A stretch of 19,408 nt of DNA from CAYRIY01 sp964424335 (lineage in GTDB: Bacteria > Bacillota > Limnochordia > DTU080 > RSA5), in NCBI GenBank assembly GCA_964424335.1, contig CAYRIY010000069.1, forward strand, positions 1 through 19,408, in the 5' to 3' direction. The notes beneath the pieces were generated by a model. It was not told the origin of the DNA. It was given only the letters and a program-made list of their open reading frames with translations, and searched no databases. The position numbers were made by a program, and so were the translations under genes. This document shows, in pieces, positions 6,017-13,561 of this stretch (the stretch's first letter is position 1; every line of letters begins with the position of its first letter).

Positions 6017-8023
6017 ATGAGCAAAGGTACGTATTACATCACGACGCCGATCTACTATCCGAGCGATCGGCTCCACATTGGGCACGCCTACACGACGGTT
6101 TTTTGCGATGCGGTGGCTAGGTGGCGTCGATTTTTGGGCGAGGAGGTGTTTTTCCTCACCGGCTCCGATGAGCACGGCCTCAAAGTTCAGCGAGCTGCTG
6201 AGGCCAAGGGGAAAGACCCCAAGACACACGTGGACGAGATCGTGGCCACGTTTCAAGAACTATGGCGACGCCTCGACATTTCCTACGACGACTTCATCCG
6301 CACGACCGAACCGCGGCATAAGGAAGTCGTGCAACACATCTTTCAAAAGCTCTACGATCAGGGCGACATCTACAAAGGCTCCTACGACGGCTGGTACTGT
6401 ACGCCCTGTGAGGCATTTTGGGCGGAGAGCAAACTCGAGAGCGGAAACTGCCCCGACTGCGGTCGGCCGGTGGAGTGGGTGGAGGAGGAGAGCTACTTCT
6501 TCCGCATCTCCGAGTACGCCGACCGGTTGCTCGAGCACATCGAGGCAAATCCAGAGTTCATTCAACCGGATAGTCGTCGCAACGAGATGGTCAGTTTCAT
6601 CAAGAGCGGGCTCGAGGACCTATCGGTCTCCCGGACGACGTTCAAGTGGGGAATTCCCGTTCCGTTCGATCCCAAACACGTGACGTACGTGTGGATCGAT
6701 GCGCTGACCAACTATTTGACCGGCATCGGCTACTTGCACAACGATTCGGAGTATCAAAAGTGGTGGCCGGCCGACTGTCACGTGGTCGGCAAGGACATCT
6801 TGCGGTTTCACACGGTGATCTGGCCCGCGATCTTGCTCGCAGCGGGGATTCCGCTGCCAAAGCAAGTGTACGCGCACGGCTGGCTTCTCTCGGACACGGG
6901 CAAGATGTCAAAATCCAAAGGGAATGTCGTCGATCCGAACAGGCTGATCGACCACTTCGGAAGCGATGCGATCCGCTACTTTTTGCTGCGGGAAGTGACG
7001 TTCGGTCAGGATGCCCGCTACAACACGCAGGCGCTGGTCGAGCGAATCAACTCCGATCTGGCCAACGACCTCGGCAACTCGCTGCACCGCAGCATTGCGA
7101 TGCTCGGCAAGTTTTGCAACGGCACGATTCCTGAGCCGGGAGAGCCTGAGCCAACGGATCTCGCATTGCGGGAGCTCGCCGAAAAGACCGCGATCGCCGT
7201 TGACAAAGAAGTCCGCTCCCTTCACTTGAGTCAGGCACTGGTGGAGCTATGGCATCTCGTCCGGGCGATCAACAAGTACATCGACGAATCAGAGCCGTGG
7301 GCCCTCGCCCGCGAGCAGCGGACGGATCGACTTGCGACCGTGATGTATTACGTATTTGAAGCGCTTCGCATCGTGGGCTTGCTCATCGCTCCATTCCTGC
7401 CTGGTATCGGGGCGAAAATCTTCGATCAGCTCTCGATCGATCGCTCGCCGACGGAGTTTGCGTTTGCCGATGCCGCCTGGGGTGCGACTACTCCGGGTGT
7501 CAAGGTAAAGGGCGGGGCGCCGATCGTCCCTCGCCTCGACGTCGAGGAGACACTCGATCGACTGGTTGCGGAAAACGAGCGACTAGAGAAGGAAGCGGCA
7601 GCGCCGGAGGCGGCCGATGCCAACGCGAGCAGCGCAAATCACGGCGACGAAAACGAACTCAAAGTCAAGGAGACGAAGCCAGTGGAAGAGAGCAATGGCT
7701 TGATTTCGATCGACGATTTCAGCAAGGTGCAATTGAAAGTGGCGAAGGTGCTCGAAGCGGGCAAAGTTGAGGGCGCCGACAAGCTTCTCAAGCTAAAAGT
7801 CGACGTCGGGGGAGAGCAACGGCAGATCGTAGCGGGCATCGCCAAGCACTACGAGCCTGACAGCCTCGTCGGAAAACTGATCGTCGTCGTGGCCAACCTC
7901 AAGCCGGCAAAGCTGCGTGGCGAGATCTCGCAAGGGATGCTCCTTGCGGCCTCCGACGAGAGCGGGGAGTTGGCGCTCGTCACGGTAGAAAAGGATCTCC
8001 CTCCTGGAAGCGCGGTGCGGTAA
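6017..8023 (+). CDS. metG: methionyl-tRNA synthetase
   Basis: Class I aminoacyl-tRNA synthetase that charges tRNA-Met and initiator tRNA. HIGH (20-23) and KMSKS (296-300, TGKMSKSKGN) are present, and the connective peptide carries a four-cysteine zinc knuckle (C128, C131, C145, C148). A charged linker of about 60 residues precedes a C-terminal EMAP/Trbp111-like tRNA-binding domain from about residue 560 (ISIDDFSKVQLKVAKVLEAG, then ILLAA-type end near SQGMLLAASDESG). The length of 668 is normal for the dimeric form. The ribosome site is odd: AGGAG (6011-6015) nearly touches the ATG, while GGGGG (6003-6007) is 9 nt away. Controlled by the T-box leader. The stop overlaps the tatD start by one base, so tatD is co-transcribed. 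Confidence 0.97.
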   Translation: MSKGTYYITTPIYYPSDRLHIGHAYTTVFCDAVARWRRFLGEEVFFLTGSDEHGLKVQRAAEAKGKDPKTHVDEIVATFQELWRRLDISYDDFIRTTEPRHKEVVQHIFQKLYDQGDIYKGSYDGWYCTPCEAFWAESKLESGNCPDCGRPVEWVEEESYFFRISEYADRLLEHIEANPEFIQPDSRRNEMVSFIKSGLEDLSVSRTTFKWGIPVPFDPKHVTYVWIDALTNYLTGIGYLHNDSEYQKWWPADCHVVGKDILRFHTVIWPAILLAAGIPLPKQVYAHGWLLSDTGKMSKSKGNVVDPNRLIDHFGSDAIRYFLLREVTFGQDARYNTQALVERINSDLANDLGNSLHRSIAMLGKFCNGTIPEPGEPEPTDLALRELAEKTAIAVDKEVRSLHLSQALVELWHLVRAINKYIDESEPWALAREQRTDRLATVMYYVFEALRIVGLLIAPFLPGIGAKIFDQLSIDRSPTEFAFADAAWGATTPGVKVKGGAPIVPRLDVEETLDRLVAENERLEKEAAAPEAADANASSANHGDENELKVKETKPVEESNGLISIDDFSKVQLKVAKVLEAGKVEGADKLLKLKVDVGGEQRQIVAGIAKHYEPDSLVGKLIVVVANLKPAKLRGEISQGMLLAASDESGELALVTVEKDLPPGSAVR

Positions 8024-8796
8024 TGTGGATCGATACCCACGCTCACTTGACGTCGAAGGCCTTTGACGAGGACCGCGACGCGGTGATCGATCGGGCTAAG
8101 GCTGCCGGAGTCGGCCGAATCCTCTGCATCGGGGATTCGGTCGAGGCTTCGGCGGCTGCGACTCGCCTTGCGCAAGAAAGGGAGGAAGTGTGGGCGAGCG
8201 TCGGGATTCACCCACACGAGGCTGTAAGGGCGCCAGAAGACATTTACGAGGCGCTTGCTCCTTTGTTGGACCATCCCAAGGTCTGCGCCCTCGGTGAGAT
8301 CGGGCTCGATTACCACTACGACTTTTCGCCCGCCCACGTCCAGCACCGCGTCTTTCGCGAGCAGATCAGGATCGCAAAAAGAGTCGGGCTTCCGCTTGTC
8401 GTTCACAATCGCGAGTCGGACGACGATGTGATACGCATCTTGCGGGAAGAAGATGCGGGCGAAGTCGGCGGCGTATTGCACTGTTTTTGGGGGTCGGAAC
8501 AGACGGCCAAAGCCGCGCTCGACATGGGTTTTTACCTCGGCGTCGGGGGCCCCATAACGTTTAAGAACGCAAACGAGCTTCGTGCGTTGCTGTCAGCAAT
8601 GCCCCTGGAACGCTTGATCGTGGAGACGGATGCTCCCTATTTGGCCCCCGTGCCGTTTCGAGGAAAGCGCAATGAGCCCGCCTACGTCGTTGAATCCGGA
8701 AAAGCGCTTGCGGGTCTTCTCGGCCTCGAGGTTGCCGAGTTAGCGGATGTAACGACACGAAATGCGCACGCGTTGTTTCGGTTTGGTTTGCGATAG
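8023..8796 (+). CDS. tatD: TatD family metal-dependent hydrolase/deoxyribonuclease
   Basis: Cytoplasmic TIM-barrel metallohydrolase. Family members such as YcfH/YabD and TatD have DNase or exonuclease activity. All expected metal ligands are visible: H6 and H8 (DTHAHL), E92 (GEIGLDYHYD), H128 (VVHNRES), H153 (LHCFWGS) and D203 (ETDAPYLAPVPFRG). At 257 residues the length is normal. ATG 8023 overlaps the metG stop (TAATG) without a clear Shine-Dalgarno, so translation is probably coupled. The metG-tatD pair is the common Firmicutes order. The last 9 codons contain the -35 element of the promoter for the next gene. Confidence 0.95.
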   Translation: MWIDTHAHLTSKAFDEDRDAVIDRAKAAGVGRILCIGDSVEASAAATRLAQEREEVWASVGIHPHEAVRAPEDIYEALAPLLDHPKVCALGEIGLDYHYDFSPAHVQHRVFREQIRIAKRVGLPLVVHNRESDDDVIRILREEDAGEVGGVLHCFWGSEQTAKAALDMGFYLGVGGPITFKNANELRALLSAMPLERLIVETDAPYLAPVPFRGKRNEPAYVVESGKALAGLLGLEVAELADVTTRNAHALFRFGLR

Positions 8797-8815
8797 CGAG
8801 GCCTGGTGATATACT
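8788..8815 (+). promoter_or_regulatory. extended -10 promoter at the end of tatD
   Basis: TTGCGA (8788-8793), 16-nt spacer, and TATACT (8810-8815) preceded by TG one base earlier (8807-8808), a full extended -10 element. Transcription would start near 8822, giving a leader of about 124 nt for the gene at 8946. Confidence 0.7.
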
Positions 8816-8835
8816 TAAGTTGTGCCCAGATTCTC

Positions 8836-8935
8836 CGCCTTTAAAGGCGTAGCATCGCTCGTCTACTTTGTACCTCCGGCCGGTCCCATTATTTGAGGGC
8901 GTGGGATCGGCTTTTCATTTCGTGGGACGGAGGTA
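8836..8935 (+). promoter_or_regulatory. structured leader with two mutually exclusive hairpins masking or freeing the ribosome site
   Basis: Three elements in order. (1) CGCCTTTAAAGGCG (8836-8849) is a perfect palindrome that folds as a 5-bp stem-loop. (2) GCCGGTCCCA (8879-8888) pairs with TGGGATCGGC (8902-8911), 10 bp with one G-U, followed by TTTTCATTT, so it looks like a modest terminator. (3) TACCTCC (8871-8877) plus GTCCCA (8883-8888) can instead pair with TGGGACGGAGGTA (8923-8935), 13 bp with a 5-nt bulge, which covers the GGAGGT Shine-Dalgarno of the gene at 8946. Elements 2 and 3 share 8883-8888 and cannot form together. The simplest alternative is that element 2 is only the tatD terminator. 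No known riboswitch class was recognised. Confidence 0.6.
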
Positions 8936-8945
8936 AACGCAGACG

Positions 8946-9917
8946 ATGAACATCTCAAAGGTTAACGCCTTGGTGGAGCGGGCCGCAGACGTGCTCGCGG
9001 AGCTCGCGCACGAGTTGAGGCAGGCCGCAGGCAAACCTGATCCGACCATGGTCCATCTGTGGGGCTCCGCTGACGAGGACCGCGCGGGCAATGCGAAAGG
9101 CGATCCCCCGGCGTGTGCATGTGGCTTGGGAGAGGAAGCGGGCGACGCGAGGAGCCTTGATCCGCTTGGTCGCATTCGCTCCTTTTGGGACGGCGTTTGG
9201 ATGGCTCCGGTGATGGCGCTTGGCGATGCGCGGATCGACCTCTCAACGGCTGAAGGGCGATGGGAGTTGCTCGTGGTTGCGGTCTTGCTCGGCGCTCGTG
9301 TGAGTGACGGCGTTGTCCAACAGACCTTTGCCAGGTTGCGAGAGGCCGGACTGACGGATCCCTACCGCCTGGCGGAGTCCCCCGAACATGCTAAGGAAGC
9401 GTTGCGCAAGATCTTCGACGCGCATTACCGGGCGCTCGGAAGCAAAGAGGGCAAAATCGACGCACTGATTTACAATGCAAAGCGCATCGTCGAATGCTGG
9501 CAAGGCGACCTTAATGCGATCTACCTCCAAGCCGCGATCGATGACGGCGGCGAGGAGCCCGTGGCGCCTGTCGATGAGGAGGCGTTGATTCGAGCGCTGC
9601 AGTCATTTCGTCACGTGAAGCAATTGGCGTTTTGGGTATGCCGGACGCTCAAGGCTCACGGGATTTGGCGGGACTTAAGCGATTGGGCGACGGGCTACCA
9701 TGATCGCTACACCCGGCTGCCGCTCGAGCGACTCAAGTTGCTGAAACCGGGGAATCTGGAGATGCCAAACGTCGGCGTCATGCCGCTTTACCTGCAAGGC
9801 CTCAACCTTTGTGCGCAAAACGATATCAAGACGTGCCTTGCGGAGTGTCCGGCCTATTTATCATGCCCGTGGGCCCGAGATCTCGGACGCATTCAAGACG
9901 AGACACATTCCGAATAA
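8946..9917 (+). CDS. endonuclease III-like (HhH-GPD superfamily-like) protein with predicted Fe-S cluster
   Basis: Not a confidently known gene. The central part (about 105-193) reads like the start of the endonuclease III helical domain: RWELLVVAVLLGARVSDGVV, then LREAGLTDPYRLAESPEHAK and KIDALIYNAKRIVECWQGDL. Then LQSFRHVKQLAFWVCRTL (219-235) sits where endonuclease III has its LPGVGRKTA hairpin, and YHDRYTRLPLERL puts D253 where the catalytic Asp (VDTHVFR) would be. Near the C terminus C289-x7-C297-x3-C301-x5-C307 resembles the [4Fe-4S] loop C-x6-C-x2-C-x5-C. The glycine-rich helix-hairpin-helix is degraded. The N-terminal 90 residues, including two cysteines (57, 59), match nothing I know. 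Start ATG 8946 has GGAGGT at 8929-8934, 11 nt upstream. Monocistronic, with its own promoter. Function unproven. Confidence 0.6.
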   Translation: MNISKVNALVERAADVLAELAHELRQAAGKPDPTMVHLWGSADEDRAGNAKGDPPACACGLGEEAGDARSLDPLGRIRSFWDGVWMAPVMALGDARIDLSTAEGRWELLVVAVLLGARVSDGVVQQTFARLREAGLTDPYRLAESPEHAKEALRKIFDAHYRALGSKEGKIDALIYNAKRIVECWQGDLNAIYLQAAIDDGGEEPVAPVDEEALIRALQSFRHVKQLAFWVCRTLKAHGIWRDLSDWATGYHDRYTRLPLERLKLLKPGNLEMPNVGVMPLYLQGLNLCAQNDIKTCLAECPAYLSCPWARDLGRIQDETHSE

Positions 9918-9953
9918 AATTTTAGAACTTAGCGCCAATGTTCGTGTTTCGGT

Positions 9954-9982
9954 TTGACACTCCCAACCGCCTCTGCTATGAT
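9954..9982 (+). promoter_or_regulatory. SigA-type promoter of purA
   Basis: TTGACA (9954-9959), 17-nt spacer, TATGAT (9977-9982). The leader from about 9989 to 10123 is roughly 135 nt and contains a short stem-loop around GCGAAAGGCCCCTTCGC (10013-10029) but no riboswitch I recognise. AATGTTCGTGTTT at 9937-9949, just upstream of -35, is a poor partial match to the PurR box. Confidence 0.88.
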
Positions 9983-10123
9983 TTTACCCGTCAACCGGCG
10001 GCTTACTAGGTGGCGAAAGGCCCCTTCGCGGCGACTTGCGGAGGATCTGCAGATTGCAGAGTGGGCCCCATCAATCGCGGCCGGCCTTGGCGCGCGTCAA
10101 TTTGTGGAATGGAGGGCATGGCT

Positions 10124-11404
10124 ATGCCCAGCGTTGCGGTGATCGGCACCCAGTGGGGCGATGAGGGCAAGGGAAAGATTACGGACTATCTTGCGGAACG
10201 AGCAGATCTCGTCGTGCGGTATCAAGGTGGGAACAACGCCGGACACACGGTGATCGTCGGCGACGAAGTGTTTAAGCTTCACTTGATCCCGTCGGGGGCC
10301 ATCCACCCGGCAACCCAATGCGTTATCGGAAACGGCGTTGTGGTCGACCCGTTGGTCTTGGTGGATGAGATCGATCACCTGGCCGAACGAGGGATTAAGG
10401 ACCTGCCGCTCCACGTCTCTGAGCGCGCCCACGTGATCTTGCGTTACCACAAGCTTCAAGACGAGTTGGAAGAGAACGAACGAAGCGAGAAAATCGGCAC
10501 CACGGGTCGAGGGATCGGGCCGGCGTATACGGACAAAGTGGCCCGCTCCGGGATCCGGATGGTGGATTTTGTCGATCCGGATCGCTTTAGGGAGCGGTTA
10601 AACGCCGTGCTCCCCAGCAAAAACCGGATGCTCGAGCGATACTACGGTCACCCGCCCCTTGGCGTGGAAGAGATCATCGAGGAGTACCGTGTCGTTGCAG
10701 AGCGGCTTCGTCCCCTCGTCACAGATACGTCGCTCCTTGTTCACGACGCGCTCAAACGAGGCAAGAATGTGCTATTTGAAGGCGCCCAAGGGACCATGCT
10801 CGATGTCGATCACGGGACATACCCCTTCGTTACGTCGTCGTCGCCGACCGCGGGTGGAATTGCACAAGGCGCAGGGGTCAGCCCTCGGTTGGTTGATCGC
10901 ATTTTGGGCATTTCCAAAGCGTACACGACTCGTGTGGGCACGGGACCTTTTCCGTCTGAGCTACACGATGCGATCGGAGATCAGATCCGGGAGAAGGGCA
11001 AGGAGTATGGCACCACGACCGGACGTCCCCGGCGTTGCGGCTGGTTTGACGCTGTGGTCGTGCGCTATGCGGCGAGGGTAAACGGTTTGACCGACCTCGC
11101 GCTCATGAGCGTCGATACGCTTGCAGACCTTGACGAGGTCAAGGTTTGCGTGGCGTACAACTATCGCGGCGAACGACTGGAACATTTCCCCGCGCGCCAC
11201 GACGTGCTCGAAGAGTGCGAGCCGATCTACGAAAGCTTTGAGGGCTGGAGCGGCGATCTGAGCGGCGTCACCGAATGGGAGCAGTTGCCTGCCGCCGCCA
11301 AGAGGTATGTAGAGCGAATCTCGGAGTTGGTCGATGTGCCTGTCTCGATCGTTTCAATCGGCCGGCCGCGATCGGCGACCTTGATGCGCAGTACGCTCTT
11401 TTAG
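10124..11404 (+). CDS. purA: adenylosuccinate synthetase
   Basis: Joins IMP and aspartate with GTP to give adenylosuccinate, the first committed step to AMP. The active-site loop GTQWGDEGKGK (8-18, catalytic D13) and GGNNAGHTV with H41 are present, as are GTTGRGIGPAYTDK, FEGAQGTMLDVDHGTYPFVT and the GRPRRCGWFD loop near the C-terminal third. At 426 residues it has the normal length. The frame is open back to 10010, but ATG 10124 is chosen because GGAGGG (10111-10116) is 7 nt upstream and the N terminus then matches the family (MPSVAVIGTQ). ATG 10118 is nearly adjacent to that site and less likely. It is transcribed alone from a consensus promoter, and the tRNA that follows has its own promoter. 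Confidence 0.97.
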   Translation: MPSVAVIGTQWGDEGKGKITDYLAERADLVVRYQGGNNAGHTVIVGDEVFKLHLIPSGAIHPATQCVIGNGVVVDPLVLVDEIDHLAERGIKDLPLHVSERAHVILRYHKLQDELEENERSEKIGTTGRGIGPAYTDKVARSGIRMVDFVDPDRFRERLNAVLPSKNRMLERYYGHPPLGVEEIIEEYRVVAERLRPLVTDTSLLVHDALKRGKNVLFEGAQGTMLDVDHGTYPFVTSSSPTAGGIAQGAGVSPRLVDRILGISKAYTTRVGTGPFPSELHDAIGDQIREKGKEYGTTTGRPRRCGWFDAVVVRYAARVNGLTDLALMSVDTLADLDEVKVCVAYNYRGERLEHFPARHDVLEECEPIYESFEGWSGDLSGVTEWEQLPAAAKRYVERISELVDVPVSIVSIGRPRSATLMRSTLF

Positions 11405-11422
11405 ATCGAAAATCTCGATACG

Positions 11423-11472
11423 GTCCTTGGGGGACGAGGCGCATAATGGATTCGCCGCGTTCCCCACAGGAC
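11423..11472 (+). repeat. imperfect inverted repeat after purA
   Basis: GTCCTTGGGGGA (11423-11434) pairs with TCCCCACAGGAC (11461-11472) with two mismatches, and an inner stem GGCG/CGCC (11438-11441, 11453-11456) continues it. No T-run follows, so it is not a typical intrinsic terminator. It may stabilise the purA 3' end or act with Rho. Confidence 0.55.
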
Positions 11473-11494
11473 TTCTGGATCTCGGGACGCGGCC

Positions 11495-11524
11495 TTGACA
11501 GCGTCTTAGACTTCGAGGTATATT
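11495..11524 (+). promoter_or_regulatory. promoter of the tRNA-Val gene
   Basis: TTGACA (11495-11500), 18-nt spacer, TATATT (11519-11524). Start of transcription is expected near 11531, about 14 nt before the mature tRNA. Confidence 0.8.
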
Positions 11525-11544
11525 GGGATGGCTAGGGATAATCC

Positions 11545-11621
11545 GGGCAGATAGCTCAGCCGGTTAGAGCGCTACGCTCACATCGTAGAGGCCGGGGGTT
11601 CGAGTCCCTCTCTGCCCACCA
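11545..11621 (+). tRNA. tRNA-Val (anticodon CAC)
   Basis: Full cloverleaf. Acceptor GGGCAGA (11545-11551) with TCTGCCC (11611-11617), discriminator A618 and encoded CCA at 11619-11621. D arm GCTC/GAGC (11554-11557, 11567-11570). Anticodon stem CTACG/CGTAG with loop CTCACAT, anticodon CAC at 11579-11581 (reads GUG, valine). Variable loop of 5 nt. T arm GGGGG/CCCTC with loop TTCGAGT. It stands alone between its own promoter and terminator. No downstream copy of its 3' end was found that would mark an integrated element. Confidence 0.96.
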
Positions 11622-11626
11622 AAGCA

Positions 11627-11668
11627 AACGCCCTCCGGAAGCCAGTTTCCGGAGGGCGTTGTTTATTT
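11627..11668 (+). terminator. terminator of tRNA-Val
   Basis: Perfect 14-bp stem AACGCCCTCCGGAA (11627-11640) and TTCCGGAGGGCGTT (11647-11660), 6-nt loop, followed by GTTTATTTC. Confidence 0.9.
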
Positions 11669-12117
11669 CGGACTCAAGTTTTCACTCAAGTACCTGAGTA
11701 ACGGCGCCGGCCGCCCCTTCGTACTTCGAGGTCTTCGCTATTTCAGCACCCCCCCGCAGTCTTGCCCGAATACGTCGTAACGAATGTCGTATCGTGGGCA
11801 ACGTTTAGCTCCGGCGAATTCTACCATCTTTCCCTCAAAGCAAATTCTAGCTCCCTGGAAAAAATCCGTCCATCGTGCGACAGGAATAGAGCTTTGTGCA
11901 AAGAATCAAGCAGTCGATGATGGTTTGTGTGAACAAAGTGATGCAAAAAGATCAATTGGACGCAATTGGGCACGTGAACGGAGTGATGCTATCGTAGCGT
12001 TTTCGGCATGTGCGGTTGCGGCGTAGTACATTGCGCCGCCCTTCAAAGATTTGCTAGAGGTTTGCTAAAGACCAGGTAGAAGCAAGTATGACCCAACGCC
12101 GATAGGAGGAAAACCTG
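11669..12117 (+). other. 450-bp non-coding region upstream of the first binding-protein gene
   Basis: No convincing gene; the 80-codon open frame inside has no recognisable protein features. Visible structure: two AT-rich palindromes, CTTTGTGCAAAG (11892-11903) and TTTGTGTGAACAAA (11924-11937), with centres 33 bp apart; a GC hairpin GCGGCG/CGCCGC (12018-12023, 12034-12039); and a direct repeat TTTGCTA at 12050-12056 and 12061-12067, 11 bp apart. These are candidate regulator sites for the gene at 12118. No strong -35/-10 pair was found. Confidence 0.5.
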
Positions 12118-13386
12118 ATGTTTGTCGCTCGTCGTCTCATTCCTGCGTTGTTGCTCGTTTTGGCGCTTGCGGTGTCCGTTCAGGCGCAAATAGAGATTAC
12201 CTACACATCGTGGCAGTCCGGCGGCGCCGGCCGTGAGGCGGAAGAAGAGATCGTACGCCGGTTTAACGAGTCTCAATCGGACATTCGCGTCACGTTCGTG
12301 CCCGGTCCATGGTCCCAAGCGCTCCTTGAAGAAGTGATCGTGCAGGTGGCCGGTGGCGTTGCCCCAGATGTCGCTACGCTGCGGGGCATTACCGTAGGCC
12401 CCAACTTGGAGCAGATTGCCGTGGACCTAACGCCCTTTATCGAGCGGGACGGGTACGATATGAATCGCTTCATGCCCGTAACCCATTCGCTGGCCGCGCG
12501 AAACGGCAAGATTTACGGGGTGCCGTGGGCATTTGGTTCCATGTTGCTCTATTACAACGATAATATCTTCCAAGAAGCTGGGTTGGCGGCGCCTCAGAAG
12601 GGCTGGACGACGGACGAGTTTGCGCAGTATGCTCGTTTGCTCACCGTAGATCGCGACGGTGACGGAAATCCTGATCGCTGGGGGCTTGACCACATTCACG
12701 ACGGTCACCTGTACCTTTGGGGTCAACTCTTTGGCGGTTCGTTCCTAAGCGACGATGGGTCGTCGGTCGCGATTCAAGACGCTGCCTTTGTTGATGCTCT
12801 CGATTTTGCGACGCGGCTTGCCAACGATGACCGTTCGGTGCGTACGGTGGGCCCCACAAACTCGGTGTGGGAGACGGGTGAGACCGCCATGGTCGTCAAC
12901 TGGGAGCCGTACATCGGTTCGTTGATGACCATGAAGCATCATGAGACGTTCGATTGGCGGACTACGTACATGCCTCGAGGCGGTGGAGCGGAGACCTCGA
13001 CGTACGCCCAGTGGCACGTGATGGCCGCGATTAAAGGTACGAAGCATCCCGAAGCAGCGTGGGAGTTCATCAAGTTTTACAACTCTGACGAGATCCAAGC
13101 GTACCTCGGCTCGATGGGCGTAGAGCCCGCGACGGTGGTTGGCCGGCGCACGTTTGGCCTCGAAGGGCCGCTCCCTCCTGGCGCCGACCGCATGGACATT
13201 TACGGACCGATCCTCGATCCTCCGAGCTTTAGGACCGTTGCATGGGAAGTGGAGTCCATGTCCGAGATGTGGCCACAACTCGTGTCGATGTTCGCAGGCG
13301 TGCTCAAGGGTGAGGAGGCGCCCAGGGCGGCGGTAGACCGGCTGGCTCCGGTGCTCAATGCGAGGCTCGCGGCGCAAGACAAGTAA
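12118..13386 (+). CDS. extracellular solute-binding protein, family 1 (sugar type)
   Basis: Substrate-binding component of a carbohydrate ABC importer. A Sec signal peptide is clear: FVARR, hydrophobic LIPALLLVLALAVSV, then QAQ before IEITYTSWQ, with no lipobox cysteine. The mature part has the family 1 pattern: EEEIVRRFNESQSDIRVTFV, VAGGVAPDVATL, GKIYGVPWAFGSMLLYYND, the calcium-type loop DRDGDGNPDRWG and HPEAAWEFIKFYNSDEIQAY. At 422 residues it has the usual length. ATG 12118 has AGGAGG (12104-12109) 8 nt upstream. A terminator follows directly and no permease or ATPase gene is adjacent, so its partner transporter must be elsewhere. The ligand cannot be told; a sugar, oligosaccharide or polyol is most likely. 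Confidence 0.9.
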   Translation: MFVARRLIPALLLVLALAVSVQAQIEITYTSWQSGGAGREAEEEIVRRFNESQSDIRVTFVPGPWSQALLEEVIVQVAGGVAPDVATLRGITVGPNLEQIAVDLTPFIERDGYDMNRFMPVTHSLAARNGKIYGVPWAFGSMLLYYNDNIFQEAGLAAPQKGWTTDEFAQYARLLTVDRDGDGNPDRWGLDHIHDGHLYLWGQLFGGSFLSDDGSSVAIQDAAFVDALDFATRLANDDRSVRTVGPTNSVWETGETAMVVNWEPYIGSLMTMKHHETFDWRTTYMPRGGGAETSTYAQWHVMAAIKGTKHPEAAWEFIKFYNSDEIQAYLGSMGVEPATVVGRRTFGLEGPLPPGADRMDIYGPILDPPSFRTVAWEVESMSEMWPQLVSMFAGVLKGEEAPRAAVDRLAPVLNARLAAQDK

Positions 13387-13430
13387 TCGTCGCCTCGCAT
13401 GCCGCACACGTTTCAAGGCTGATCATAAGA

Positions 13431-13464
13431 AAGCTGCACCTAATCTTTAGGTGCAGCTTTTTTT
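13431..13464 (+). terminator. terminator after the first binding-protein gene
   Basis: Perfect 13-bp stem AAGCTGCACCTAA (13431-13443) and TTAGGTGCAGCTT (13447-13459), 3-nt loop, followed by a T-run to 13464. The minus-strand side is weaker, but it could also serve the convergent transporter gene. Confidence 0.92.
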
Positions 13465-13561
13465 ATGGTGCATTCTCGATTTTAACTTGGCATCAACGCC
13501 CACACTTGGTGCATCGCCGAGCGGCGTATCGTCCACAAATTCGTCGACAATACAAAAACCA

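Noticed and set aside
5537..6256. 239-codon open frame on the minus strand
   Set aside because: It covers the T-box leader and the start of metG antisense, has low-complexity Ser/Pro/Arg-rich translation and no domain. The plus-strand T-box explains the sequence.
7849..8481. 210-codon open frame on the minus strand opposite metG/tatD
   Set aside because: Shadow of tatD, whose six metal ligands are intact on the plus strand.
10010..10123. N-terminal extension of purA
   Set aside because: The extra 38 residues do not resemble the family, and the Shine-Dalgarno GGAGGG fits ATG 10124.
11671..11700. ACTCAAG direct repeats after the tRNA, as a possible attachment site or repeat array
   Set aside because: Only two 7-8-bp copies, no similarity to the tRNA 3' end and no integrase gene nearby.
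11784..12026. 80-codon open frame in the non-coding region before the first binding-protein gene
   Set aside because: No ribosome site, no recognisable domain, and it overlaps palindromic elements that look regulatory.
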